Shown: piece by piece, positions 48,550-57,784 of the stretch | Layout: each line of letters opens with the position of its first letter | Numbering within the stretch: the first letter of the stretch is position 1 | NCBI RefSeq assembly: GCF_000292345.1 | Contig: NZ_ALOU01000036.1 | Location: 1 to 63,715 of the forward strand | Direction: 5' to 3' | Origin: Cupriavidus sp. BIS7 | GTDB taxonomy: Bacteria > Pseudomonadota > Gammaproteobacteria > Burkholderiales > Burkholderiaceae | DNA: 63,715 nt | The notes under the pieces: generated by a model | What the model saw: only the letters and a program-made list of their open reading frames with translations | Databases searched by the model: none | What the model was told of the DNA's origin: nothing | Program-made: the position numbers and the translations under genes

Positions 48550-49716
48550 TTACTTGCCAGCGACGGCGGCCACGACCTTCTGGGCGGCTTCTTCCATCGT
48601 GTCGGCCGAGATGATCGGCAGACCGGATTCGGCCAGCATCTTCCTACCCAGTTCTTCGTTCGTGCCCTTCATGCGGACGACCAGCGGCACGCCCAGTTGC
48701 ACGGCCTTCGAAGCGGTGATCACGCCTTCGGCGATCACGTCGCAACGCATGATGCCGCCGAAGATGTTGACCAGGATGGCCTGCACGTTCGGGTTCTTCA
48801 GCATCAGCTTGAAGGCTTCGGTCACCTTCTCGGTGGTGGCGCCGCCGCCCACGTCGAGGAAGTTGGCCGGCTCGCCGCCGAACAGCTTGATGGTGTCCAT
48901 CGTGGCCATTGCCAGGCCGGCGCCGTTCACCAGGCAGCCGATGTTGCCGTCCAGCGAGATGTAGGCCAGGTCGAACTTCGAGGCTTCGATTTCGTTGGCG
49001 TCTTCTTCGTCCAGGTCACGGTACGCAACGATTTCCGGGTGACGGAACAGTGCGTTCGAGTCGAAGTTGAACTTGGCGTCCAGGGCGATGACCTTGCCGT
49101 CGCCGGTCAGGATCAGCGGGTTGATTTCGGCCAGCGAAGCGTCGGTTTCCCAGAACGCCTTGTACAGGCCCTGCAGCGCCTGGCGAGCCTGGGCGATGCT
49201 TGCGTCGGGCACGCCGATCTTGCGGGCGATGTCGTCGGCGTCCGAATCCTTCAGGCCTTCCGACGGCTCAACGATCAGCGTGTGGATCTTTTCCGGGGTG
49301 TGGGCAGCGACTTCCTCGATGTCCATGCCGCCTTCGCTCGATGCCATCAGGGCCACCTTCTGCGACACACGGTCCACCACCAGCGAAACGTACAGTTCCT
49401 TCTTGATGTCGGCGCCTTCTTCGATCAGCAGGCGATTGACCTTCTTGCCTTCCGGACCGGTCTGGTGCGTGACCAGTTGCATGCCCAGGATGTTGGTGGC
49501 GTAGGTCTTGACCTCGTCGATGCTCTTGGCCACCTTCACGCCGCCGCCCTTGCCGCGGCCGCCTGCGTGGATCTGCGCCTTGACGACCCACACCGGGCCG
49601 CCGAGCTGTTCAGCCGCCTTCAGGGCCTCTTCAACCGAGAAAGCCGGGATGCCGCGCGGAACCGGCACATTGTATTTGCGCAGGAGTTCCTTGCCTTGAT
49701 ACTCATGGATATTCAT
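48550..49716 (-). CDS. sucC: Succinyl-CoA synthetase, beta subunit
   Basis: ADP-forming beta subunit of 388 residues. It begins [20 protein letters not shown], followed by an ATP-grasp domain with [20 protein letters not shown] and [19 protein letters not shown]. The C-terminal domain carries [17 protein letters not shown] and [17 protein letters not shown]. Length and order are normal. Ribosome site GGAAAC-like, weak. Expressed with sucD. Confidence 0.97.
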   Translation of the reverse strand: MNIHEYQGKELLRKYNVPVPRGIPAFSVEEALKAAEQLGGPVWVVKAQIHAGGRGKGGGVKVAKSIDEVKTYATNILGMQLVTHQTGPEGKKVNRLLIEEGADIKKELYVSLVVDRVSQKVALMASSEGGMDIEEVAAHTPEKIHTLIVEPSEGLKDSDADDIARKIGVPDASIAQARQALQGLYKAFWETDASLAEINPLILTGDGKVIALDAKFNFDSNALFRHPEIVAYRDLDEEDANEIEASKFDLAYISLDGNIGCLVNGAGLAMATMDTIKLFGGEPANFLDVGGGATTEKVTEAFKLMLKNPNVQAILVNIFGGIMRCDVIAEGVITASKAVQLGVPLVVRMKGTNEELGRKMLAESGLPIISADTMEEAAQKVVAAVAGK

Positions 49717-49805
49717 GCGTGTTTCCTTTCGGGTAGGCGTAAAGGGATGGGAAAAAAGTTTGGAAGCGAAGGGCTCTCGCCTGTTTCCTGGGCCGACCGT
49801 GACAG

Positions 49806-50477
49806 TCAGCCCGACGTACCGTTGGGCCGGTGGGCCAGGGTGTCTTCGTCACCTGATGCGGGGGCATCGGTGCGTGACGCAGTCTGGGGGGACGACGCCG
49901 CAGCGCCGGCTCTCGGTTTCGGCTGGTGACCATACCAGCGCGGGTAAAACTGACGAACCACCTCGCCCTCGAAATGGAGCGCGTGGCATCCATGGAGTTG
50001 CATCGGCGGTTCGGGATTGGGGTCTTCGACGCCGTCGCGGATCTTGAATACGTCGCCCGCGAAGGCCTGGATTGCGGCTGTGGGCAGCACACCCGCCAGT
50101 TCGGTCAGATGGGTGCAGCCTGCCACACTGCCCAGCCGCTCGCGTACCGCCTTGCGGAACCCCTTCATCAGGTTCAGGCCGATCAGTTTCCGGTAGGCCG
50201 GGCCGATGGTGTCGCAATGCGTCGGGTAAGGCACCCAATCGGAACAGGCATCGGCATCCACGACGTTCATGCGCAGGTCGATCGTGACACGCAGCCACAG
50301 ATCGTGCAGCGGCTGCCCTTCCGGGCGGACCCGGCCGCCAGCCAGCTCAATGTCACGCGGCTTGGTGTCCGTCAGGCGCGCTTCGATGTCCCACAGGCCG
50401 TCGTCCCGCAAATATGCCTCGGCCGTGATGGCACGGCGATGACGCAGGACTCGATTGACTGGCGGGGAAAGCGGCAT
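49806..50477 (-). CDS. DUF2889-family protein
   Basis: Protein of 223 residues of the DUF2889 type. It has the N-terminal [29 protein letters not shown], then [37 protein letters not shown] and GCTHLTEL. Function is not established. The start at 50477 is where the conserved sequence begins; an open frame reaching 50708 adds unlike residues. A C-terminal tail of about 40 Pro/Ala/Ser-rich residues is not conserved-looking. It lies 89 bp before sucC on the same strand. Confidence 0.82.
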   Translation of the reverse strand: MPLSPPVNRVLRHRRAITAEAYLRDDGLWDIEARLTDTKPRDIELAGGRVRPEGQPLHDLWLRVTIDLRMNVVDADACSDWVPYPTHCDTIGPAYRKLIGLNLMKGFRKAVRERLGSVAGCTHLTELAGVLPTAAIQAFAGDVFKIRDGVEDPNPEPPMQLHGCHALHFEGEVVRQFYPRWYGHQPKPRAGAAASSPQTASRTDAPASGDEDTLAHRPNGTSG

Positions 50478-50815
50478 GACACCAGAGGCTGACGCGGCAG
50501 GCTGTTGTGGCGGAAATCGGGGGCAAAACATCGCGGCAAACGGCTTGATCCATGGGTAAATCAACCACGGATGACCATCGGGGCCGCAGAACTCGTGGAG
50601 TTTAACATGCCGCGCCGCTTTGACCGGGAACATCCTGCGCGACCGACTGTCGGCCCGGGATTGTTGCAGGGACAGTTGCGGCAAACCCAGACTGCATAAC
50701 GGTTTCACGGAATTCAGGAGGAGCGGCGCTGCGTTGCATCAGAGGTATGACAACCAAGGGAGACGCACAAAATACCCCTCTTGCGTACACAGGTATGCGA
50801 CTGGCCGCATCCGGT
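50478..50815. other. Intergenic region between recX and DUF2889 gene
   Basis: A 338-bp stretch where I see no gene, RNA or strong repeat. It probably holds the promoter of the DUF2889-sucCD run. The short open frames here have no ribosome site and no recognisable product. Confidence 0.4.
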
Positions 50816-51280
50816 TCATTCGCCGGACTCGTCCTCATCTTCGGCCCCTCGGATGATCTTGCCGACCACTGCCCGCGAAAAGCCGCGCGCCATCATGAAG
50901 CGAATCTGCTTGGCGCGCGCTTCCGGCGAATCGGGCGCCACGCCGAAGCGTTTGCGCCATACCTCGCGAGCACGTTCCAGTTCGGAATCTCGCAGGCGCT
51001 CCTGCAGGTCGCGCAGCTGCTCATTCCCTAGCTGATGCGTCTTGGCCTCCTGCATGACGCGCGCTGAGCCATATCGGCTGGCGCGGCGATGCACGAGGCT
51101 ATCGACGAACCGTTCGTTGGAGAGCCAGTTTTCGCGCTCCAACGCATCTAGCAATGCATCCACTTCTTCGGCCGACTCCGCATGCGGCGCCAGCTTGCGC
51201 GCGAGTTCGGCACGGCTGTGCTCGCGGCGGGAAAGGTAGCCGACGGCTCGGGCTTTCAGAGAGAGGGGTGGGCGGGGCAT
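50816..51280 (-). CDS. recX: Regulatory protein RecX
   Basis: RecA modulator of 154 residues that binds within the RecA filament groove and limits its ATPase and strand exchange. It shows the three-helix repeats of the family: ARAVGYLSRREHSRAELARKL, then NERFVDSLVHRRASRYGSARVM and a C-terminal repeat ending GFSRAVVGKIIRG. It is 238 bp after recA, and a terminator and two repeats lie between, so expression from recA is by read-through or a separate promoter. Confidence 0.93.
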   Translation of the reverse strand: MPRPPLSLKARAVGYLSRREHSRAELARKLAPHAESAEEVDALLDALERENWLSNERFVDSLVHRRASRYGSARVMQEAKTHQLGNEQLRDLQERLRDSELERAREVWRKRFGVAPDSPEARAKQIRFMMARGFSRAVVGKIIRGAEDEDESGE

Positions 51281-51318
51281 TCGGCGGGTGCCAGGGTGGA
51301 TGGCTATTAATGCGCCGG

Positions 51319-51433
51319 CCCTCTCCCCCGCCCCTCTCCCGCACGCGGGAGAGGGGCGAACACCACGGGCATTTCAACCGCCACTGGTCTGCTTCCCTCT
51401 CCCGCTATGCGGGAGAGGGGTTGGGGGAGAGGG
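51319..51433. repeat. Divergent pair of CCCTCTCCC palindromic repeats
   Basis: Two copies, 51319-51356 and 51394-51433, in the recA-recX gap. Here the stems are adjacent and the long arms point outward, the reverse of the pairs at 1-123 and 13618-13745. The 37-bp inner sequence closely matches the flank of the single copy at 16.07 kb. Confidence 0.75.
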
Positions 51434-51457
51434 CAAGGCGCCAACTGCGCGATAGAT

Positions 51458-51496
51458 CAAAAACAAAAAAGCCGCCGCACAGTCATGCGACGGCTT
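51458..51496 (-). terminator. Rho-independent terminator of recA
   Basis: On the minus strand, AAGCCGTCGCA pairs with TGCGGCGGCTT with one G-U pair, followed by TTTTGTTTTTG. It lies 23 bp after the recA stop. Confidence 0.85.
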
Positions 51497-51518
51497 TCCT
51501 TTACCAGCAGCGTCAGCC

Positions 51519-52580
51519 TCAGCCCGCGATCTCGGCCGGCGCACCTGCAGTGGCGTTCATCGGGGCCACGCCCAGTGCCGCGCGCACCTTGTTCTCGATC
51601 TCCTCGGCAATGTCCGGGTTCTCGCGCAGGTATTCGCGTGCGTTGTCCTTGCCCTGGCCGATCTTCTCGCCGTTGTAGCTGTACCACGCACCCGACTTCT
51701 CAACGATCTTGGCGTCCACGCCGAGGTCGATGATTTCACCCTGGCGCGAGATGCCCTGGCCGTAGAGGATATCGAAGAAGGCTTCGCGGAACGGCGGCGA
51801 TACCTTGTTCTTGACCACCTTGACCTTGGTCTCGTTGCCGACCACTTCATCGCCCTTCTTGATCGAGCCGATGCGGCGAATGTCCAGACGCACCGAGGCG
51901 TAGAACTTCAGCGCGTTACCGCCGGTGGTGGTTTCAGGCGAACCAAACATCACACCGATCTTCATACGGATCTGGTTGATGAAGATCACCAGGCAGTTGG
52001 TACGCTTGATCGTGCCGGTCAGCTTGCGCAGCGCCTGGCTCATCAGGCGGGCCTGCAGGCCGGGCAGCGAGTCGCCCATCTCGCCTTCGATTTCAGCCTT
52101 CGGCACCAGCGCGGCCACCGAGTCGATCACGATCAGGTCGATCGAACCCGAGCGCACCAGCGCATCGGTAATTTCCAGTGCCTGCTCGCCGGTGTCGGGC
52201 TGCGAGATCAGCAGGTTGTTGACGTCCACGCCGAGCTTGCCGGCGTATTGCACGTCCAGCGCGTGTTCGGCGTCAATGAACGCGCAGGTGCCGCCCAGCT
52301 TCTGCATCTCGGCCACCACCTGCAGCGTCAGCGTGGTCTTGCCTGACGATTCCGGACCGTAGATCTCGACCACGCGGCCACGCGGCAGGCCGCCCACGCC
52401 CAGCGCGATATCCAGGCCCAGCGAGCCGGTGGACACCACCTGGATGTCCTGCTCGATGTCGCCATCGCCCAGGCGCATGATCGAGCCCTTGCCAAACTGC
52501 TTCTCGATCTGGGAGAGCGCGGCGGCAAGCGCCTTCTGCTTCTCAGCGCTCACGCCGGCGCCGGCCTTCTTGTCGTCCAT
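51519..52580 (-). CDS. recA: Recombinase RecA
   Basis: RecA of 353 residues, the strand-exchange ATPase that also triggers LexA cleavage. The ATP site is [15 protein letters not shown] near 70, with Walker [16 protein letters not shown]. Loops L1 and L2 ([39 protein letters not shown]) are intact. The C-terminal acidic tail is short. A LexA box lies 143 bp upstream in the divergent region. Start at 52580. Confidence 0.97.
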   Translation of the reverse strand: MDDKKAGAGVSAEKQKALAAALSQIEKQFGKGSIMRLGDGDIEQDIQVVSTGSLGLDIALGVGGLPRGRVVEIYGPESSGKTTLTLQVVAEMQKLGGTCAFIDAEHALDVQYAGKLGVDVNNLLISQPDTGEQALEITDALVRSGSIDLIVIDSVAALVPKAEIEGEMGDSLPGLQARLMSQALRKLTGTIKRTNCLVIFINQIRMKIGVMFGSPETTTGGNALKFYASVRLDIRRIGSIKKGDEVVGNETKVKVVKNKVSPPFREAFFDILYGQGISRQGEIIDLGVDAKIVEKSGAWYSYNGEKIGQGKDNAREYLRENPDIAEEIENKVRAALGVAPMNATAGAPAEIAG

Positions 52581-52722
52581 GGTCGTCCTTCAGTCAATGG
52601 TGTATAAATAGCCCGCATGCGGCAGCGCGGCGCTTGATCTAGAAGCCTTTTCCAAGGCAGAGCGCCTTGCCCGGCACGCCGTGCGATTGCCTTTTCTGGC
52701 AGCTCGCCCGGAATGACGGGTA

Positions 52723-52738
52723 CTGTATAAAAAAACAG
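52723..52738. promoter_or_regulatory. LexA (SOS) box
   Basis: CTGT at 52723-52726, eight AT bases, ACAG at 52735-52738: an exact match to the LexA consensus CTGT-N8-ACAG. It lies 143 bp from the recA start and 70 bp before the divergent response-regulator gene, so it could control either or both. Confidence 0.75.
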
Positions 52739-52807
52739 TATGCTTGGCAAGCCCCACCGGTACCGCAACCGGCGGGCGGCTTTCGCCGGCCAGAGGTGGA
52801 GACAACA

Positions 52808-53497
52808 ATGCGGATTCTTATCGCCGAAGATGACGATGTGCTGGCAGACGGCCTGACACGCTCGTTGCGCCAGTCCGGCTATGCCGTCGATCACGTCACC
52901 AATGGCGTGGAAGCCGATTCGGCCCTTTCCACACAATCGTTCGACCTGCTGATCCTCGATCTCGGCCTGCCGCGGATGCCCGGGCTCGAGGTGCTCAAGC
53001 GCCTGCGCGCGCGTGGCGCCATGCTGCCGGTGCTGATCCTGACGGCGGCAGACAGCGTGGGCGAGCGCGTGAAGGGCCTGGACCTGGGCGCCGACGACTA
53101 CATGGCCAAGCCGTTCGCGCTGTCCGAACTCGAAGCCCGCGTGCGCGCGCTGGTGCGGCGCGGGGCCGGCGGCGGCGCCACGCTGATGCGCCATGGGCCG
53201 CTGGCGTTCGACCAGGTCGGCCGCATTGCCTACATGAACGAGCAGATGCTGGATCTCTCCGCACGCGAGATTGGCCTGCTGGAAATCCTGCTGACGCGCA
53301 GCGGCCGGCTCGTGTCGAAGGAACAGCTTGTCGATCACCTCTGCGAATGGGGCGAGGAAGTCAGCAACAACGCGATCGAGGTATATGTGCACCGCCTGCG
53401 CAAGAAGATCGAGATCGGCGGCATCCGCATTGCCACCGTGCGCGGGCTGGGCTACTGCCTCGAGAAGTACCAGCCGGCCGTGGCCACGCACGACTGA
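52808..53497 (+). CDS. OmpR-family response regulator, TctD/QseB-like
   Basis: Response regulator of 229 residues. Asp51 in LLILDLGLPRMPG is the phospho-acceptor, with the acidic triad AEDDD at the N-terminus and Lys in YMAKPFALSELEARV. The winged helix (about 128-222) ends RIATVRGLGYCLEKY. A GGTGGAG ribosome site precedes the start. It lies 21 bp before the kinase. The layout regulator, kinase, DUF4212 matches the TctDE-type systems next to carboxylate or acetate uptake in beta-proteobacteria. Confidence 0.9.
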   Translation: MRILIAEDDDVLADGLTRSLRQSGYAVDHVTNGVEADSALSTQSFDLLILDLGLPRMPGLEVLKRLRARGAMLPVLILTAADSVGERVKGLDLGADDYMAKPFALSELEARVRALVRRGAGGGATLMRHGPLAFDQVGRIAYMNEQMLDLSAREIGLLEILLTRSGRLVSKEQLVDHLCEWGEEVSNNAIEVYVHRLRKKIEIGGIRIATVRGLGYCLEKYQPAVATHD

Positions 53498-53518
53498 CAT
53501 GATGGGGACCGAGCGCGC

Positions 53519-55093
53519 ATGAGCCTGCTGCGACTGCCGTGGCGACGCCGTACCGCCGCGGGCCCTGCACGCGCACCGGACCCTGCGCGGCCAACGCTGG
53601 CCGATGCAGCGGCCGAGGACCAGGCACTGGCTGACGCCCTGCCCCACCTCGAAGAGTCGTCGGCGCACCCCGTACCCCGCTCGCTGTTCGGCGAGATCCT
53701 GGACTGGATGCTCGCACCGCTGCTGCTGCTCTGGCCGATGAGCATCGCGGTCACGTACCTCGTCGCCAAGTCGATCGCCAACGGACCATACGACCGCTCG
53801 CTCGAAGCCAGCGCCATCGTGCTGTCACAGCAGGTGCGCGAAGTGAACGGACGCGTCACGCTGCAATTGCCGCTATCCGCGCGCGAGATCCTGCGCGCCG
53901 ACGAAACCGACAACATCTATTACCAGGTGGTTGGCAAGCACGGCGAATACGTGGCGGGCGACCATGACCTGCCGCTGCCGTCCGAAGAGGAGGAAGGCCA
54001 CGCCGGGCTTGTATCGCTGCGCGACGACCGCGTGGCCGGCAACGATGTGCGCGTGGCCTATACCTACGTGGACCTGAAGAATGTCAGCGGCACGCAGCCG
54101 GTGCTGGTGCAGGTGGCCGAGACGCTCGACAAGCGCGCCCGGCTGGCCAATGAAATCATCAAGGGCGTGATCCTGCCGCAGTTCGTCATCCTGCCGCTTG
54201 CGGTGGTGCTCGTGTGGTTCGGTCTCTCGCGCGGGCTGGCGCCGCTGAACGCGATCCAGCAACGCATTCGCGCACGCAATCCCGGCGATACGAGCCCGAT
54301 CGACGAGCGCGCCGCGCCACAGGAAATCACGCCGCTGGTGGCGTCGTTCAACGACCTGCTCTGGCAACTCGATCAATCGGTGCAGACGCAGAAGCGCTTC
54401 ATCGCCGATGCGGCACACCAGATGAAAACCCCGCTGGCGGGCTTGCGCATGCAGGCCGAACTGGCCCAGCGCGAGCAATCGCCGGAAGAACTGCGCCGGT
54501 CGCTCGCGCAGATCGCAGGCAGTTCCGAACGCACCGCGCACCTGGTGACGCAGTTGCTGTCGCTGGCACGCATGGAGAACCTGGCCGGCGCAGGCGGCAT
54601 GGCGCCGCTGGACCTGAACACATTGGCCCGCGACGTGGTCAAGGACCTGCTGCCGCAGGCGTGGGCACGCAAGATCGACCTGGGCCTGGAAGTCGACGAT
54701 CATCCGGTGACGATCACTGGCAACCGCCTGATGCTGACTGAAATGCTCAACAACCTCGTCGACAACGCCATCCGCTATACGCCGCCCGGCGGCCACGCCA
54801 CGGTACGCGTCTCCACCGACGCGTTCGAGCCTTTTGCCTATCTCGACGTGGAAGACACCGGGCCCGGCATCGCAGCGGCCGAGCGCGAACGCGTGATGGA
54901 ACGCTTCTATCGCGTGCTGGGCACCAATACCGAAGGCAGCGGCCTGGGCCTGGCCATCGTGCGTGAGATCGTGCAGCAGCATGGCGGCGAAGTGTCGATC
55001 GAAGACAACGTCTACCAGGCCGAGCCGCGCATGGCTGGCGCCCGCTTCCACGTGACGCTGCGCCGCGCCACGCCAGACGAAGCCACCGCATGA
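53519..55093 (+). CDS. Sensor histidine kinase, TctE-like
   Basis: Kinase of 524 residues. After a charged N-terminal stretch of about 60 residues there is a first membrane helix (about 62-82), a periplasmic loop with VSGTQPVLVQVAETL, and a second helix near 217-240 (FVILPLAVVLVWFGLSRGL). HAMP follows, then FIADAAHQMKTPLAGLRMQ with phospho-His300 and an ATPase ending GSGLGLAIVREIVQQHGG. The N-terminal extension is longer than in TctE. It overlaps the DUF4212 gene by four bases (ATGA). Confidence 0.9.
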   Translation: MSLLRLPWRRRTAAGPARAPDPARPTLADAAAEDQALADALPHLEESSAHPVPRSLFGEILDWMLAPLLLLWPMSIAVTYLVAKSIANGPYDRSLEASAIVLSQQVREVNGRVTLQLPLSAREILRADETDNIYYQVVGKHGEYVAGDHDLPLPSEEEEGHAGLVSLRDDRVAGNDVRVAYTYVDLKNVSGTQPVLVQVAETLDKRARLANEIIKGVILPQFVILPLAVVLVWFGLSRGLAPLNAIQQRIRARNPGDTSPIDERAAPQEITPLVASFNDLLWQLDQSVQTQKRFIADAAHQMKTPLAGLRMQAELAQREQSPEELRRSLAQIAGSSERTAHLVTQLLSLARMENLAGAGGMAPLDLNTLARDVVKDLLPQAWARKIDLGLEVDDHPVTITGNRLMLTEMLNNLVDNAIRYTPPGGHATVRVSTDAFEPFAYLDVEDTGPGIAAAERERVMERFYRVLGTNTEGSGLGLAIVREIVQQHGGEVSIEDNVYQAEPRMAGARFHVTLRRATPDEATA

Positions 55094-55410
55094 GAAAAGC
55101 CCCGCCTGACAGCCTGACTCCGCGCGAGCGTCGCGCGTGGCGTCACAATCTGCGCTGGATTGGCGCGTTGCTGGTGATCTGGTTCGTGGTGTCGTTTGTT
55201 GTCAGCTGGTTCGCACGCGAACTGCGCTTCGACTTCTTCGGCTGGCCGTTCTCGTTCTGGGTGGCCGCGCAGGGTGCGCTGATTGTCTATGTACTGATGA
55301 CCGCGCTCTATGCGTGGCACATGAACCGGGTGGACCAGGAGGTGGATCGCCCCGAATCGGATGCCGACGCACACCCCGCACCGCCTGTCGATCCCACCCG
55401 CCGATCCTGA
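55090..55410 (+). CDS. DUF4212 small membrane protein, symporter-subunit type
   Basis: Protein of 106 residues with two membrane helices. The DUF4212 signature is plain: RAWRHNLRWIGALLVIWFVV, then FARELRFDFFGWPFSFWVAA. In other genomes this protein is encoded just before an ActP-like sodium:solute symporter and works as its small subunit. Here no such symporter follows; the next gene is an unrelated MFS transporter 337 bp away. It may be an orphan left after loss of the partner, or the partner may be elsewhere. Confidence 0.85.
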   Translation: MRKAPPDSLTPRERRAWRHNLRWIGALLVIWFVVSFVVSWFARELRFDFFGWPFSFWVAAQGALIVYVLMTALYAWHMNRVDQEVDRPESDADAHPAPPVDPTRRS

Positions 55411-55747
55411 CGACAACGGCCACCCCCCACGTAAGGGGCAAGCGGCGGGCCATTGCCGATTAAACGCGCCGATGCTGCAGAGCAAGAACGTCCCACACCC
55501 CTCACGCCAAGCCGCTTGCGGGCAGCAGACCGACGCAATGCAGCAAGAATTCGCCTCTGAATGCCTCAAAAATGGCTAGCGTATACCCCGACGCTTCCAG
55601 CCTCTTTTACGGCATTTCTGTCAGAACTCAGTAAGTTTCGCCTCCCACAATCCTTGCAGCTTCGGTGAAGAGGCCGGCACGCGCGGGTGCTTCAGGCGCG
55701 AGACACGGCCAGGCCGGGGACCCTTTCGACAGACGGAGGAGACAACA
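55411..55747. other. Intergenic region before the MHS transporter
   Basis: A 337-bp stretch with no gene seen. This is the place where an ActP-like symporter gene would normally begin. It holds a GGAGGAGACAACA leader before the transporter, of the same type as the one before the response regulator at 52.8 kb. No promoter was assigned. Confidence 0.45.
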
Positions 55748-57445
55748 ATGGCAAACGCGCAAAACGTGGCCGTGCCTGGTGGCACCGCCCACAATGCGCC
55801 GATGACGCGCGAAGAAAAGAAGGTCATTCTGGCCTCGTCGCTCGGCACGGTGTTTGAGTGGTACGACTTTTATCTGTACGGTTCGCTGGCGGCTGTGATC
55901 GCCAAGCAGTTCTTCGCTGGCCTCGACCCGACTTCCGCATTCATCTTCGCGCTGCTGGCATTCGCGGCGGGCTTTATCGTGCGTCCGTTCGGCGCGCTGG
56001 TGTTTGGCCGTCTTGGCGACATGATCGGCCGCAAGTACACGTTCCTGGTGACGATCCTGATCATGGGCCTGTCGACGTTCGTCGTCGGCCTGCTGCCCGG
56101 CTTCGCCATGATCGGATGGGCCGCACCGATCATCCTGATCGCCCTGCGCATGCTGCAGGGCCTGGCGCTCGGCGGCGAGTACGGCGGCGCGGCCACCTAC
56201 GTGGCCGAACACGCGCCGCACGGCAAGCGCGGCGCCTACACCGCGTGGATCCAGACCACCGCCACGCTGGGCCTGTTCCTGTCCCTGATCGTCATTCTGC
56301 TGTGCCGCGAAGCCACGGGCGCGCAGTTCGAGGTGTGGGGCTGGCGCATCCCGTTCCTGGTCTCGATCCTGCTGCTGGCCATGTCCGTGTACATCCGCCT
56401 GTCGATGAGCGAATCGCCGGCGTTCCAGCGCATGAAGGCCGAGGGCAAGACCTCGAAGGCTCCGCTGACCGAGGCATTCGGCCAATGGCGCAACATGAAG
56501 ATCGTCATCCTGGCACTGGTGGGCCTGACCGCCGGCCAGGCCGTGGTGTGGTACACGGGCCAGTTCTACTCGCTGTTCTTCCTGACGCAGGTGCTGAAGG
56601 TGGACGCCAAGACGGCCAACCTGCTGATCGCCGGCGCACTGGTCATCGGCACGCCGTTCTTCATCTTCTTCGGCTCGCTGTCGGACAAGATCGGCCGCAA
56701 GTGGATCATCATGCTGGGCTGCGCGCTGGCAGTGCTGACCTACTTCCCGCTGTTCAAGGCGATGACCCACTACGCCAACCCGGCGCTGGAACGTGCCCAG
56801 CAGACTGCGCAGATCGTGGTCACGGCCGATCCGAAGACCTGCTCGTTCCAGGGCAGCCCGATCGCCCGCGAGATCGACTTCCGCAGCTCATGCGACATCG
56901 TCAAGCGTACGCTGGCCCAGGCATCGGCAAGCTATGAAGTGGTGGAGGCTCCGGCCGGCACCATGGCTACCGTGAAAATCGGCGACAAGGAGATCAAGGC
57001 CTTCGACGCCACCGTGACCGGCGGCCACAGCTTCGACGACGCCAGCAAGAAGCAGATCGCAGCGTTCAAGAAGGAAGTCAGCGAGTCCATGACGGCCGCC
57101 GGCTACCCGACCAAGGCCGACCCGGCCCAGATGAACACGATCATGGTGCTGGTGATCCTGGTCATCCTGGTCATCTACGTGACCATGGTCTACGGCCCGA
57201 TCGCCGCGATGCTGGTGGAAATGTTCCCGACCCGCATCCGCTACTCGTCGATGTCGCTGCCGTACCACATCGGCAACGGCTGGTTCGGCGGCCTGCTGCC
57301 GACCATCTCGTTCGCGCTGGTAGCCCAGAACGGCAACATCTACTACGGCCTCTGGTACCCGATCATCATCGCGGCCATGACCTTCGTGGTGGGTGCGCTG
57401 TTCGTCCGCGAAACCAAGGACGTCGACATCTACGCCAACGACTGA
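55748..57445 (+). CDS. MHS-family MFS transporter with large loop
   Basis: Metabolite:H+ symporter of 565 residues with about 12 helices. It has SLGTVFEWYDFYLYGSLAAV in helix 1, FGRLGDMIGRKYTF in loop 2-3, RMLQGLALGGEYGGAATYV, and FFGSLSDKIGRKWIIMLGC in loop 8-9. About 100 residues longer than usual for the family: a soluble region (about 345-455) with TADPKTCSFQG and Cys pairs lies between two helices. The same architecture is common in Cupriavidus relatives of ProP/ShiA. The substrate is unknown. Translation is led by a strong GGAGGAG site. Confidence 0.88.
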   Translation: MANAQNVAVPGGTAHNAPMTREEKKVILASSLGTVFEWYDFYLYGSLAAVIAKQFFAGLDPTSAFIFALLAFAAGFIVRPFGALVFGRLGDMIGRKYTFLVTILIMGLSTFVVGLLPGFAMIGWAAPIILIALRMLQGLALGGEYGGAATYVAEHAPHGKRGAYTAWIQTTATLGLFLSLIVILLCREATGAQFEVWGWRIPFLVSILLLAMSVYIRLSMSESPAFQRMKAEGKTSKAPLTEAFGQWRNMKIVILALVGLTAGQAVVWYTGQFYSLFFLTQVLKVDAKTANLLIAGALVIGTPFFIFFGSLSDKIGRKWIIMLGCALAVLTYFPLFKAMTHYANPALERAQQTAQIVVTADPKTCSFQGSPIAREIDFRSSCDIVKRTLAQASASYEVVEAPAGTMATVKIGDKEIKAFDATVTGGHSFDDASKKQIAAFKKEVSESMTAAGYPTKADPAQMNTIMVLVILVILVIYVTMVYGPIAAMLVEMFPTRIRYSSMSLPYHIGNGWFGGLLPTISFALVAQNGNIYYGLWYPIIIAAMTFVVGALFVRETKDVDIYAND

Positions 57446-57504
57446 TCGACATTCAGCAGCGATCGCTCAGGATGGCCAGCCGGCAGGTTGGCCTCCGCTT
57501 CCCC

Positions 57505-57531
57505 GGCAGGCCTTGTGCCTGCCATTTTTTT
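57505..57531 (+). terminator. Rho-independent terminator of the MHS transporter gene
   Basis: Stem GGCAGGC/GCCTGCC (57505-57511 with 57517-57523), loop of 5, then ATTTTTTT. It lies 60 bp after the stop. Confidence 0.85.
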
Positions 57532-57571
57532 GGGCAGCTGCGAAAGCTTGCACAAAGTTGTCACAAAGGTG

Positions 57572-57599
57572 TTGACAGGCCGAAAGGCGTAGGTATAAT
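57572..57599 (+). promoter_or_regulatory. Consensus sigma70 promoter of tRNA-Met
   Basis: TTGACA at 57572-57577, a 16-bp spacer, and TATAAT at 57594-57599; both hexamers are perfect. The tRNA begins 14 bases after the -10. Confidence 0.9.
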
Positions 57600-57612
57600 T
57601 GCGGTCTTCGTT

Positions 57613-57689
<77 letters not shown>

Positions 57690-57697
57690 TCTATTTG

Positions 57698-57732
57698 AAA
57701 AGCCGCAGTCCTTCACGGGATTGCGGCTTTTT
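57698..57732 (+). terminator. Rho-independent terminator of the tRNA
   Basis: AAAAGCCGCAGTCC pairs with GGATTGCGGCTTTT with one mismatch, followed by a T-run. It lies 9 bases after the CCA end. Confidence 0.85.
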
Positions 57733-57750
57733 GCTTTGGGGCTAGCTGAA

Positions 57751-57774
57751 GGTGTCACACAGGGGTGTCACACA
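57751..57774 (+). repeat. Tandem GGTGTCACACA repeat upstream of integrase
   Basis: Two copies of the 11-mer, at 57751-57761 and 57764-57774, with a 13-bp period. They lie between the tRNA and the integrase start. Regularly spaced short repeats near an attachment site are typical arm sites for integrase or excisionase; here that is inferred. Confidence 0.55.
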
Positions 57775-57784
57775 CGGAGGCCTT

